The position numbers and the translations under genes are program-made. Of a DNA stretch of 34,303 nt, positions 25,125-32,678 are shown piece after piece (the first letter of the stretch is position 1; each line of letters starts with the position of its first letter). The notes under the pieces were generated by a model that was not told the origin of the DNA, searched no databases, and saw nothing but the letters and a program-made list of their open reading frames with translations. Source of the DNA: Pseudomonadota bacterium (GTDB taxonomy: Bacteria; Pseudomonadota; Alphaproteobacteria; JAGOMX01); the NCBI GenBank assembly GCA_039714795.1, contig JBDLIP010000008.1, positions 1 through 34,303 of the forward strand, given 5' to 3'.

Positions 25125-25215
25125 CAGGTAACGTTTCCACTATCCGCGGCCGTCATCCCCGGCCGCGCATTTTCCACTTCTGCTGACCACGCATGTCAGT
25201 GGGGCCCAGTGGGGC
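25125..25215. repeat. Repeat B-like hairpin fragment
   Basis: Contains CGCGGCCG-TCATCC-CCGGCCGCG, an 8-bp perfect stem around the GTCATCC core, and a second stem CTGAC-CACGCAT-GTCAG. It directly precedes a repeat A copy. Repeats fill most of the space between tRNA-Val and pgsA. Confidence 0.55.
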
Positions 25216-25334
25216 TATACCGAAGTGAAATCAAAACCTCTGTCTCCTGATACGCTCGAAGTGCTCATTTACCCAAGTAAACTGCGAGCTGGCAGCTATC
25301 ATTAAACTAGAGGTTTTGATTTCACGAGAGTATA
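25216..25334 (-). repeat. Repeat A (fold-back element), intact copy
   Basis: 119 bp from TATACCGAAGTGAAATC to GATTTCACGAGAGTATA, with the inverted arm GTGAAATCAAAACCTCT at both ends. Interior CTGATACGCTCGAAGTGCTC and CCCAAGTAAACTGCGAGC match the other copies. It lies between tRNA-Val and pgsA. Confidence 0.88.
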
Positions 25335-25366
25335 TGTCCGTAGTGCCCCTGTTTTTTCTAAAAAAC

Positions 25367-25927
25367 CTACTCAAGATACTTTACACTGGCCTTTAGGTAG
25401 TCGTATCCTGTAATAAGCGTCAATAATGCAGCAACCCAAAGCCCTGTCAGGCCAAGCGTTGGCAAAAAAAGCTCTGGAAATGTTGCCGGGTGAAAGAGCA
25501 AGCAACTCAAAGCTACCATTTGTAGTGCGGTTTTCCATTTCGCTAGGCGGCTGACCGGCAACGGGACATGCAATTCTGCCAAAAACTCACGCAAGCCAGA
25601 CACTAATATCTCTCGTCCAAGGATGATCAGGGCGGGAATTAAGGCAACGCCCTTAATGCGTTCAAGCTCTACTAGAGTAAGCAGGATGGCAGCCACCAAA
25701 AGCTTGTCGGCAATAGGATCAAGAAATCGACCTAATGCGGATGTTTGCTGCCAAATCCTTGCAAAATAACCGTCAAGATAGTCCGTAAAGCAAGCAGCAA
25801 TAAAAAGGCTGACAGCAAAAACGTCGCTGAAGGGTCCTGGCAAATACATCAATCCAATGACAATTGGAATCGCAGCAATCCGCATGAGCGTTAGAATGTT
25901 TGGCAGACCGGTGTATGTCGTTTTCAT
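25367..25927 (-). CDS. pgsA: CDP-diacylglycerol--glycerol-3-phosphate 3-phosphatidyltransferase
   Basis: 186-residue membrane enzyme making phosphatidylglycerol phosphate from CDP-diacylglycerol and glycerol-3-phosphate. The CDP-alcohol phosphotransferase signature D-x2-DG-x2-AR-x8-G-x3-D-x3-D is complete: DYLDGYFARIWQQTSALG followed by RFLDPIADK. The N-terminus (LPNILTLMRIAAIPIVIGL) and four or more hydrophobic segments fit PgsA. It is downstream of uvrC on the same strand. uvrC-pgsA is a common gene pair in proteobacteria, but here 469 bp full of repeats separates them. ATG 25927; ribosome site weak. Confidence 0.94.
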   Translation of the reverse strand: MKTTYTGLPNILTLMRIAAIPIVIGLMYLPGPFSDVFAVSLFIAACFTDYLDGYFARIWQQTSALGRFLDPIADKLLVAAILLTLVELERIKGVALIPALIILGREILVSGLREFLAELHVPLPVSRLAKWKTALQMVALSCLLFHPATFPELFLPTLGLTGLWVAALLTLITGYDYLKASVKYLE

Positions 25928-26129
25928 TAATCTGGCTGGGTTTAAAATTTTTCTAGCTTACCCCTATTGTGAACATTAAATGGCAAGAGAATCCAGTCTT
26001 TTTTTACGGAGCAAAGCACCAATGGCACTAACTTAAGCAGACAAGTCTTGCCACTGCCACGGTAGTCATCCAGGACATTATTCTTTGCATCCTAAGCCCA
26101 GAGGGGATTGGGCAGCAAAAGCTTACGAT

Positions 26130-26264
26130 CCCGGATCCAATTTTTTATGATTTGCAAAAAAGAATTGGATCCTGAATCGCAAAGATTTTCCAATTCGCGC
26201 GACTTACAGTCGCACGTTCGGAAAATCAGCGTTCAGGATGAAGGCCGTGTTGGCTTTACTGAAC
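26130..26264 (+). repeat. Repeat B, 3' half
   Basis: From GGATCCAATTTTTTATG to GAACAGCCCTAGGG. It is nearly identical to the right half of the element at 33860-34130, including CCTGAATCGCAAAGATTTT, CGCGCGACTTACAGTCGC and GTTCGGAAAATCAGCGTTCA. The left terminal repeat is missing. It contains two nested hairpins. Confidence 0.8.
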
Positions 26265-26271
26265 AGCCCTA

Positions 26272-26383
26272 GGGCTGAATCAAACTGTTGGTTTTCTGAT
26301 ACGCTCAAATTGCTCGTTTATCTAAGTAAATTGCGCGCTTCTCGCTATCATTAAACTAGAGGTTTTGACTGCACGAGAGCGTA
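26272..26383 (+). repeat. Repeat A (fold-back element), chimeric end
   Basis: Left arm GCTGAATCAAACTGTTGG joins directly to repeat B. Interior TTTTCTGATACGCTCAAATT and CGCGCTTCTCGCTATCATTA, then the right arm AGAGGTTTTGACTGCACGAG, match other copies. The left end lacks TATACT, as if another repeat inserted or recombined there. Confidence 0.75.
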
Positions 26384-26398
26384 TCCAAAACTCAGGTT
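26382..26398. repeat. Gene-end motif TATCCAAAACTCAGGTT
   Basis: Identical to 172-188 and inverse of 8022-8038 with one mismatch. It overlaps the first two bases of the uvrC stop on the minus strand, as the left-edge copy overlaps the ABC-F gene end. Confidence 0.75.
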
Positions 26399-28247
26399 AT
26401 TTCAAATGCTCAAAGATGGCTTTTGCCATTGCTGTACTGATGCCTTCAACGGCTTCAAGGTCCTTTAGTCCAGCTCTGGCAACATTTTTTGCTGAGCCAA
26501 AATGTTGTAGCAGGGCTTTTTTTCGTCTTGGTCCAATGCCGGGAATTGATTCCAGCATTGAGGTGCCCAAGCCTTTCGCCCGTTTAGCACGATGCGTGCC
26601 GATAGCAAACCGGTGCGCTTCATCCCGAAGGCGTTGCAAAAAATGAAACACCGGATCATCTTGTGGAGGTCGAAAATTTTTGTGTTTACTCGTAAAAAGT
26701 CTTTCCAGTCCAGGTTTGCGAGAGGGACCCTTGGCAATCGATAAAATAGGTATATCGCCAATGCCTAAATCAGCAAGAGTGTCTTGGGTAACACTTAATT
26801 GCCCTGCACCTCCATCAATAATGATTAAATCTGGCAAGGTGTGCTCTTTGTATTCCTGTGAAAGGTTTTTTTTAAAGCGACGGGTGAGGATCTCCTTCAG
26901 CATTCCATAATCGTCGCCTGGTTTAATGCCACCTGATCCCACTGTTTTAATATTGAATTTACGATAAGCGGATTTAATAAAACCTTCTTCTCCTGCAACG
27001 ATCATCGCTCCTACGGCAGCGGTCCCGTGGATGTGGCTGTTGTCGTAAACCTCGATGCGCTTAAGATTGTTGGAAATTGCCAACATTTTTGCAAGTTGTT
27101 GCAACAGTTTTTTTTGTTGCAGGCTTTGCGTTAGGCGGCGATGCAGGGCCTCTTGGGCATTTTTTTCAGCGTGATGCATCAGTTCTTTCTTTTTACCTCG
27201 CACTGGAATTTTAATATGCGAAATGTTAAGCGCCTGCTGGACAAGATCAAGCTCAGGAATTGGGTGATTGAGAAGTAGGAGAGGGGGTGGGGGTTTTCCG
27301 GCATAAAATTGGGTCACAAACGCCTTTAGAACCTCAGGGAGTGATGTCTGTGGATCATGTTGAGGGAAGTGTGCTTGGTGTCCATAGTTACTACCCTGGC
27401 GAAAGAAAAATACCTGTACACAGGTTTGTCCTCCTTCTTTATAGCCTGCAATAATGTCTGCCTCGCGAATTTCTGGGATATTAACGACTTGTTGAGCTTG
27501 AATGTAGCTAAGAGCTTTCAGACGATCACGATAAATGGCGGCCTTTTCATAAAGTTGTTCTTGACTGGCCTGGTTCATTTGTTTTGCCAGCTGTTTTTGA
27601 ATCTCGTGACTGTGTCCTTTCAAGACGTCTTTGGCTTGTCTAAGAAGTGTGTGGTATTCTGCATCGGTGACATAGTTAACACAGGGAGCGCAGCAACGCT
27701 TGATGTGGTATTGCAAGCAGGGCCGTTTTCGTATAGCAAACACATTATCAGAGCACGACCGCAATAAAAATGCTCGGTGCAGAGCAGTCAGTGTGTCATC
27801 CACAGCTTCGACAGAGGCAAAGGGGCCAAAATAATCCCCTTTTTGTTTTTGTGAGCCGCGATATTTGCTCATTCGAGGCCAGGGATGATCACCTTGGATA
27901 AAGATATATACATAGGATTTACTATCCTTTAAGAGAACATTATAACGTGGGGAAAATTTTTTGATGAAGTTGGCCTCAAGCAGCAGGGCTTCACTTTCGG
28001 TAAATGTCGTGACAAATTCCATTGAGTGTGTTTCTGCCACCATTCTCTGGAGTCTATTGGGCAACTTTGCAACATGGGTATAGCTTTTGACACGGTTGGG
28101 GAGATTCTTGGCCTTACCCACATAAAGCACATCGCCAGTAGCACTCACCATACGGTAAACACCTGGTTGTTGTGGCAAAGTCTTGACGTAAGTTGCAATA
28201 GTATGTGCGCCGCGTTCGAGTTGATTAGGAGGAGTTGGATGGTTCAT
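26397..28247 (-). CDS. uvrC: Excinuclease ABC subunit C
   Basis: 616-residue nuclease of nucleotide excision repair, which cuts both sides of UvrAB-bound lesions. The N-terminal GIY-YIG domain has PGVYRMVSATGDVLYVGKAK, RVKSY and the catalytic-site Glu in FTESEALLLEANFIKKF. A Cys-rich linker (CPCLQYHIKRCCAPC-like), the UVR domain and the RNase H-like nuclease (EVYDNSHIHGTAAVGAMIV, PDLIIIDGGAGQLSV) follow, then a C-terminal HhH pair (LESIPGIGPRRKKALLQHFG ... VEGISTAMAKAIFEHLK). Length is normal. ATG 28247 lacks a strong ribosome site. A DnaA-box/CtrA-box cluster lies 50-110 bp upstream. Confidence 0.97.
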   Translation of the reverse strand: MNHPTPPNQLERGAHTIATYVKTLPQQPGVYRMVSATGDVLYVGKAKNLPNRVKSYTHVAKLPNRLQRMVAETHSMEFVTTFTESEALLLEANFIKKFSPRYNVLLKDSKSYVYIFIQGDHPWPRMSKYRGSQKQKGDYFGPFASVEAVDDTLTALHRAFLLRSCSDNVFAIRKRPCLQYHIKRCCAPCVNYVTDAEYHTLLRQAKDVLKGHSHEIQKQLAKQMNQASQEQLYEKAAIYRDRLKALSYIQAQQVVNIPEIREADIIAGYKEGGQTCVQVFFFRQGSNYGHQAHFPQHDPQTSLPEVLKAFVTQFYAGKPPPPLLLLNHPIPELDLVQQALNISHIKIPVRGKKKELMHHAEKNAQEALHRRLTQSLQQKKLLQQLAKMLAISNNLKRIEVYDNSHIHGTAAVGAMIVAGEEGFIKSAYRKFNIKTVGSGGIKPGDDYGMLKEILTRRFKKNLSQEYKEHTLPDLIIIDGGAGQLSVTQDTLADLGIGDIPILSIAKGPSRKPGLERLFTSKHKNFRPPQDDPVFHFLQRLRDEAHRFAIGTHRAKRAKGLGTSMLESIPGIGPRRKKALLQHFGSAKNVARAGLKDLEAVEGISTAMAKAIFEHLK

Positions 28248-28297
28248 GATTTGTGATGAATATACAAAATAAGGCCATTGGATATTTATATAAAATT

Positions 28298-28353
28298 TTA
28301 TCCACGGATCCTGTGGATAAAGTTGTGAGTAACTTGGTTAATAAATCCTTAAC
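28298..28353. promoter_or_regulatory. Inverted DnaA-box pair and CtrA box
   Basis: TTATCCACG (28298-28306) and TGTGGATAA (28312-28320, complement of the perfect consensus TTATCCACA) face each other across 5 bp. Eighteen bases further is TTAATAAATCCTTAAC (28338-28353), an exact TTAA-N7-TTAAC CtrA site. This could be a cell-cycle/DnaA-controlled uvrC promoter or part of a replication origin. Protein binding is inferred. Confidence 0.45.
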
Positions 28354-28528
28354 CCGAGTATAACTCACATTTGCATCATTTCGCCCAAAAAGTGAACAGG
28401 TAGCTAAAATCTAATGATAGCAACGGTTTTAGCCGGAAGTAGCATGTGAGTAGTATACAAGAAAATCCCTAACTCTACTTTTTCCACTTTTTCTCCAGCC
28501 TGGGTATAAAATTTGATTAGGAGTACTT

Positions 28529-28647
28529 TATACTGAAGTGAAATCAAAACCTCTGTTTCCTGATACGCTCGAAGTGCTCATTTATCCAGGTAAATTGCGC
28601 GCTTCTCGCTATCATTAAACTAGAGGTTTTGATTTCACGAGAGTATA
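28529..28647 (-). repeat. Repeat A (fold-back element), intact copy
   Basis: 119 bp from TATACTGAAGTGAAATC to GATTTCACGAGAGTATA; the cleanest copy, with both arms carrying GTGAAATCAAAACCTCT. It is very similar throughout to 25216-25334 and in the same orientation. Confidence 0.9.
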
Positions 28648-28780
28648 TGGCTGCCTAATGCTTTTTTCTACCTTTTTCTTTGTTGAAAATCCACGTGAAG
28701 ATCAGGTGACAAAGAGCAACGTCCGGGATGACGACTGTGGGAGTGGCGAGACTTTTCTGCTTGGGTGAGTGCCATTGAGT

Positions 28781-29218
28781 CTAAATCCCCTTATACATAT
28801 CCGCTTCTGCTTGTCGCCTTTTGATAAGCCCTGGAAGTTTACGCTTTCCAGCCCACACCCAACGAAGAAACTCAGGAGGCACTTGCTCGTGTTCTTGGAG
28901 ATTTATCTTGCGTCTTAGGGTTGATTTTTGCAAAGCTCCTCCTCCCAAATTAAAGGTAAAACTTATCAATGCATCAAGTTGACTTTGGTTTAAGGGTACA
29001 TCAATGAATCTATCCACCGCACGTTCTGCCTGACTCACATCAGATGCTAAAAGTTCTAAGCCCTGGGATTCATTGATAGGGTCTGGAAAACATTCTCCTT
29101 CTTTAATGAGGTGACCATAGCCAATTGTGGGATACCCTGCTGGACATAGGTATGTTGTTGCAGAAAATCCTTCAAATTTTTTAATAAGGTCGAGACCTTT
29201 GGGACTGATTTTTCTCAT
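28781..29218 (-). CDS. GH24 phage-type lysozyme
   Basis: 145-residue muramidase of the T4/P22 lysozyme family, without a signal peptide. The catalytic Glu is in IKKFEGFS (about residue 16). The following loop reads YLCPAGYPTIGYGHLI, where Cys replaces the T4 catalytic Asp20 and the Thr is conserved; this CPAG variant is familiar in phage endolysins. QSQLDALISFTFNLGGGALQ and the C-terminal FLRWVWAGKRKLPGLIKRRQAEADMYKGI complete the fold. It should cleave the MurNAc-GlcNAc bond. No holin or other phage genes adjoin, so it may be a prophage remnant or a domesticated enzyme. ATG 29218 follows GAGGA. It is downstream of hup on the same strand, with a terminator between. Confidence 0.92.
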   Translation of the reverse strand: MRKISPKGLDLIKKFEGFSATTYLCPAGYPTIGYGHLIKEGECFPDPINESQGLELLASDVSQAERAVDRFIDVPLNQSQLDALISFTFNLGGGALQKSTLRRKINLQEHEQVPPEFLRWVWAGKRKLPGLIKRRQAEADMYKGI

Positions 29219-29325
29219 GATATCCTCATGAATATTTACTTAAGCAAAACTATATAAAACATTTGTTAAAATGACGTAAACATGAGGACCGTTAAGACCT
29301 TTGATTAAATTAGGGGTGCAGGCAT

Positions 29326-29360
29326 AAAAAAACCCTTTCACAATTGCAAAAGGGCTTTTT
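29326..29360. terminator. Intrinsic terminator downstream of hup (bidirectional)
   Basis: Stem CCCTTT (29333-29338) with AAAGGG (29349-29354), flanked by seven A residues on the left (a T7 tract for the minus strand) and CTTTTT on the right. It serves hup on the minus strand and could also stop plus-strand transcripts. Confidence 0.8.
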
Positions 29361-29385
29361 AAATTTTAAAAAAGTCGCAAATGGA

Positions 29386-29658
29386 CTAGTTTACAGCTTC
29401 TCTGAGCTCTTTACCGGCCTTGAATTTAGGTTGGCGAGAGGCAGGGATCTGAATGGTTTCACCGGTGCGAGGATTGCGACCGGAGCGGGATGCTCTGTCA
29501 ATTACAGAAAATGTGCCAAATCCGACGAAACTCGCCTTGCCGCCAGTGCCTAGTGCCTTGGCTATGCCCTGAAAAACGGAGTTAACCGCTCTTTCACTGT
29601 TGGCCTTTGAAAGACCGGTTTCGTCAGCGACGTGAGTAATAAGTTCAGCTTTGTTCAT
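29386..29658 (-). CDS. hup: HU family DNA-binding protein
   Basis: 90-residue histone-like protein that bends and compacts DNA as a dimer. MNKAELITHVADETGLSKANSERAVNSVF is the dimerisation helix pair. VSFGFG-type sequence (KASFVGFGTFSVIDRASRSG) and RNPRTGETIQIPASRQPKFKAGKELREAVN form the saddle and the DNA-binding arm with the intercalating Pro of the arm tip (NPRTG). Length is exactly that of HU. ATG 29658 is preceded by AGGAG (complement of 29667-29671). It has a dedicated intrinsic terminator at 29326-29360, suggesting a monocistronic unit. Confidence 0.97.
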   Translation of the reverse strand: MNKAELITHVADETGLSKANSERAVNSVFQGIAKALGTGGKASFVGFGTFSVIDRASRSGRNPRTGETIQIPASRQPKFKAGKELREAVN

Positions 29659-29707
29659 AATTAAATCTCCTATTAGGTATCAATTACCCTAGTTATAACA
29701 TAAACAC

Positions 29708-29728
29708 AGGCTTTGCAAGCCTTTTTTT
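29708..29728 (+). terminator. Plus-strand intrinsic terminator with no gene before it
   Basis: AGGCTT-TGC-AAGCCT followed by TTTTTTGG, a compact hairpin and T-tract reading rightward. The genes to its left (hup, lysozyme) are on the minus strand, so it has no obvious client. A further stem TTTTTTTGG/CCAAAAAAA (29722-29747) overlaps it. Confidence 0.5.
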
Positions 29729-29763
29729 GGTCAGAGCCCCAAAAAAATAACATTTTTTTTTAA

Positions 29764-29797
29764 GATACTTTCGTGAAATCAAAATTTCTAATTTAAG
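29764..29797 (+). repeat. Repeat A, single-arm remnant
   Basis: GATACTTTCGTGAAATC, then AAAATTTCTAATTTAA, matches the left arm of the copy at 19864-19982 with a few changes. No opposite arm is found nearby. It lies between hup and the dehydrogenase gene. Confidence 0.55.
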
Positions 29798-29881
29798 CGT
29801 CGGTATATTTAAAGAATTTTTAAAAAAATCCGTGTTAATTCTTAAATCATAGAAAAATAAAACCTCGGGAGCTTATGTACT

Positions 29882-30664
29882 ATGTTAACGGGAAAAACAG
29901 CTTTAGTTACGGGTTCAACTAGTGGAATTGGACTTGGTATAGCACGTGCTTTGGCACACGAAGGCGCTAATATAATAGTTAATGGCATGGGAGACCTGTC
30001 AGAAATTGACCAAATCTGTGATGATATGGGTCGTGATTCTGGGTGCAAAGTGCACTATTCACCAGCGGATATGACAGATCCAGCGCAAATTCGTGCCATG
30101 ATTGCCAAAGCACAAGAAAAATTTGGCAGCCTTGATATTTTAGTCAACAATGTTGGCATTCAATACGTTTGTGCAATTGAAGATTATCCTGAAGAGAAGT
30201 GGGACGCTATTATTGCCATTAATTTATCGGCCGCTTTTCATGCAACTAAGGCCGTCTTTGGTGGTATGAAACAAAAAAAGTGGGGTCGGATTATCAATAT
30301 TGCTTCAGCACATGGACTGGTGGCCTCCCCATTTAAATCAGCCTATGTGGCGGCAAAACATGGTCTGGTCGGGCTAACGAAAGTGACTGCACTCGAGGGT
30401 GGAGTTTGCGGTATCACATGTAATGCCATTTGTCCAGGATATACCTGGACGCCGTTGGTTGAAAGTCAAATTGCCGACACAGCCAAGGCCAGAGGGATTC
30501 CCAAAGAAAGGGTGGTTCAAGAGGTGATGCTTTCAGAACATGCAGTGAAAGAGTTTGTCACCATAGATCAATTGTCTGAACTTACGCTTTTCTTGTGTGG
30601 TGACCATGCGCGCAGTATGACAGGCACAACTTTATCTGTTGATGGGGGATGGACGGCTCATTAG
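29882..30664 (+). CDS. bdhA: D-3-hydroxybutyrate dehydrogenase (SDR family)
   Basis: 260-residue classical short-chain dehydrogenase. It has the NAD-binding TGSTSGIG motif (about residues 11-18), NNVGIQ (about 90), catalytic Ser in IASAHGLVASPFKS, and Tyr-x3-Lys in AYVAAKHGLVGL. The C-terminal CPGYTWTPLVESQI, helical QIADTAKARGIPKERVV segment and VDGGWTAH are characteristic of 3-hydroxybutyrate dehydrogenases, which interconvert 3-hydroxybutyrate and acetoacetate in ketone-body/PHB use. GGGAG lies about 10 bases before ATG 29882. No PHB genes adjoin; it stands alone beside an integrase remnant. Confidence 0.9.
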   Translation: MLTGKTALVTGSTSGIGLGIARALAHEGANIIVNGMGDLSEIDQICDDMGRDSGCKVHYSPADMTDPAQIRAMIAKAQEKFGSLDILVNNVGIQYVCAIEDYPEEKWDAIIAINLSAAFHATKAVFGGMKQKKWGRIINIASAHGLVASPFKSAYVAAKHGLVGLTKVTALEGGVCGITCNAICPGYTWTPLVESQIADTAKARGIPKERVVQEVMLSEHAVKEFVTIDQLSELTLFLCGDHARSMTGTTLSVDGGWTAH

Positions 30665-30918
30665 GAGTTAGAAAGGCTAGTGTTTTACCAAAGTTGATAT
30701 AGATGTACAAAGCTTTATCTACAAAGGTTTTCAGGTCAACCTACCCTTTACGGAACTATGTAAAAATCGATCGAACTCTACCTCTATTGCTTCCATGTTA
30801 CGATCTGACTAGATTTGCGGGTGAAATAAGAGCAGCTGATAATTCCTCAGTGTCTCTTACGTTAAATTACCCGCAATCTATTGGTAATAAAGGCTTTAAC
30901 AAACAAATGAGGTTAATT

Positions 30919-31245
30919 ATGTTCAATAGTGGTCGCAAACTTATCAAAAGAGTGGTTGAAGGAATTAAACCAGACAAGGTCAAAGAGATTCTTGTATGGG
31001 ATTCAGAACTAAAAGGATTTGGCGTTCGGGTCTATGCCACAGGGCGTAGAACTTACTTCGTACAGTATAGAAATGAGTTTTATCAAACCCGGCGTAAGAA
31101 GCTTGGTGTACATGGAACCATTACCACCGAGCAGGCTCGTGAGATGGCTAAGATCATTTTAGGAGAAGTAGCCAAAGGAGAAGATCCTTCACATGATATT
31201 CAGGTCAGAAGAAGCAAAGCGTCGACTGCATCAGGAATTACGTGA
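30919..31245 (+). pseudogene. Truncated tyrosine integrase, N-terminal arm domain only
   Basis: 108 residues that match only the arm-type DNA-binding domain (DUF4102-like) of P4-type integrases: KLIKRVVEGIKPDKVKEILVWDSELKGFGVRVYATGRRTYFVQYR, then KKLGVHGTITTEQAREMAKIILGEVAKGEDP. The core-binding and catalytic domains with the R-H-R-Y residues are missing; the frame ends in unrelated residues and no continuation is visible downstream. I chose ATG 30919 because GAGG lies 6 bases upstream; the frame is open back to 30703, but that part has no integrase character. It is best read as a decayed prophage or island integrase. A stand-alone DNA-binding protein is a less likely alternative. Confidence 0.75.
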
Positions 31246-31458
31246 TACTCCTTAATATGGCCAATCGGGTACGTTCGTTGCTCAGTAAAATGTTCAATGT
31301 TGCCATTGAATGGACAATTTGTTTTTTGAAAAATTTCAAAAACTTATTCAGCGATAATAATAAATCACACGTTTCTTTCGAGAAAAGATATTAAATATTT
31401 ATTTACTGATAGTAGTTTATACTAAATTTAGTTAGATAAATGCATAAGGAAACAGGTT

Positions 31459-32463
31459 ATGAAATTAAGTTTTTTTACAACATTATTTTTTATAAATGCT
31501 TTTCTTAATTATCCACTTGCGGCTACTGAAAAAAGTACTACTCAGTCCGTGACAACCAATGGTGATATACCCCGTCTAAACGCTCTATCTGTTGATGAAG
31601 CGAAGGCTATTCTTGCTGACGCAGGAGTTCCCCCGGACCTGTTGCAGACAATTCGTCCATACACAAAAAAAAGTAACATATTCCTTCTTAAAGATCCAAG
31701 TGGCTTTCAAGTGGTTATTGCAAAATTTCCTGGAAACAAAGCTCGTCGTTTAAGAGAAGCGCTGTCCTATGACATTGCTGAAGTAGCAAAACTTAATAAA
31801 GTTGTGGCTCCTGTTGAAGTCATCGGGAAAAATCAAGAAGTTCTATTGGCAAGTTATTATCAGTTCTATACACAGCCGGTGCAATCTTTAGAAAAACTGC
31901 CAGATAAAGATGTTCTAAAAAAGTTATACGATGCTGCGCAAACAACAAACGGAGTACTTGAACTTGATAGAGTAACTGTGGACCCTTTCAGTTTGTTTGA
32001 TAAAGAGGCTTTTGAAAAATTTCTTGTTTTTTCATTTTTGACTTTTCAGCATGATGCACATGATAGAAACATTCTGTTGACTCTCAATAACAAAGGCAAG
32101 CTGGCGCCAATTGCCATTGACCTTGAATATGCTATGACTGAAGATCCAATTCATTATGATCCAACCCTTAAACACGATCTATTTCAATTTCCTTTCCTAT
32201 TAGGAATAACGTCGGATCTTCCTACGCTTAATCTTCTCAACGAAAGGCCCTCAAAAGGAATTATCTCGATAGTCCAAAGCTGGAATTTTTCTGACTTTGA
32301 ACCTATTTTGATTAAGTACAAATTGAATACTAAAGATATTCAATCCTTCAAGGAAAGAGTTGCTGATTTAAAATCTAGCTTTCAACAAAATAATGAAAAA
32401 ACTATCATAGAAATATTCAAGCAATTATATATAAAACATGGAAGATCCAAAGGGTTGCTTTAG
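31459..32463 (+). CDS. Secreted protein with kinase-like catalytic core
   Basis: 334 residues with an N-terminal signal peptide (about 1-21, ending PLAA). The rest carries a pattern reminiscent of the kinase fold: a strand pair NIFLLKDPSGFQVVIAKF with Lys89; the loop FQHDAHDRNILL, in which Asp199 and Asn204 have the D-x4-N spacing of protein and aminoglycoside kinases (compare HGDLHPGNIL); then APIAIDLEYAM, with Asp221 in the metal-binding (DFG-like) position. DRNILL plus IDLEYA also recalls PI3/PI4-kinase-like loops. No glycine-rich loop is obvious. I do not recognise a named family. Export plus a kinase-like core suggests an effector acting outside the cytoplasm, perhaps on host targets; this is inference. 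AAGGA precedes ATG 31459. It lies in an accessory stretch between an integrase remnant and an Rpn gene. Confidence 0.7.
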   Translation: MKLSFFTTLFFINAFLNYPLAATEKSTTQSVTTNGDIPRLNALSVDEAKAILADAGVPPDLLQTIRPYTKKSNIFLLKDPSGFQVVIAKFPGNKARRLREALSYDIAEVAKLNKVVAPVEVIGKNQEVLLASYYQFYTQPVQSLEKLPDKDVLKKLYDAAQTTNGVLELDRVTVDPFSLFDKEAFEKFLVFSFLTFQHDAHDRNILLTLNNKGKLAPIAIDLEYAMTEDPIHYDPTLKHDLFQFPFLLGITSDLPTLNLLNERPSKGIISIVQSWNFSDFEPILIKYKLNTKDIQSFKERVADLKSSFQQNNEKTIIEIFKQLYIKHGRSKGLL

Positions 32464-32519
32464 TTTGCTTTTATACTGCGTATTGCGGAGAACGTGAATG
32501 CCTGTAGCGTATTATGTGA

Positions 32520-32538
32520 ACGCTCGGAAGCCGAGCGT
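32520..32538. other. Perfect small hairpin
   Basis: ACGCTCGG-AAG-CCGAGCGT, an 8-bp GC-rich stem with a 3-base loop, about 55 bp after the kinase-like gene. No T-tract follows, so it is not a standard intrinsic terminator; it may stabilise the transcript end. Confidence 0.5.
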
Positions 32539-32678
32539 GAACCATAAGTAGCGATAGGATTTCCATCCCAGTAACACACAGCTCGAGGGGCTCAGCTAAT
32601 TTTGTTAAGGGCGACAGTGCGGAATTGGATACCTGCTCTCGTGGAGAATATCTCCAGCTAGATTTCAGAGCCCTTCTC

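Larger units (their letters stand above)
25928..26396. other. Repeat-filled gap between uvrC and pgsA
   Basis: No credible gene. The left part (25928-26129) is plain AT-rich sequence that should carry the pgsA promoter, plus GTCATCCAGGA near 26068, which looks like a degenerate repeat B end. The right part is a repeat B fragment (26130-26264), a repeat A copy (26272-26383) and the 17-bp motif touching the uvrC stop (26382-26398). Confidence 0.65.
28248..28780. other. Intergenic region upstream of uvrC
   Basis: 533 bp with no convincing gene. It contains paired DnaA-like boxes and a CtrA-like box (28298-28353), an AT-rich unassigned stretch to about 28520, an intact repeat A copy (28529-28647), and a GTCCGGGATGACG fragment near 28720 resembling repeat B ends. 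Confidence 0.6.
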
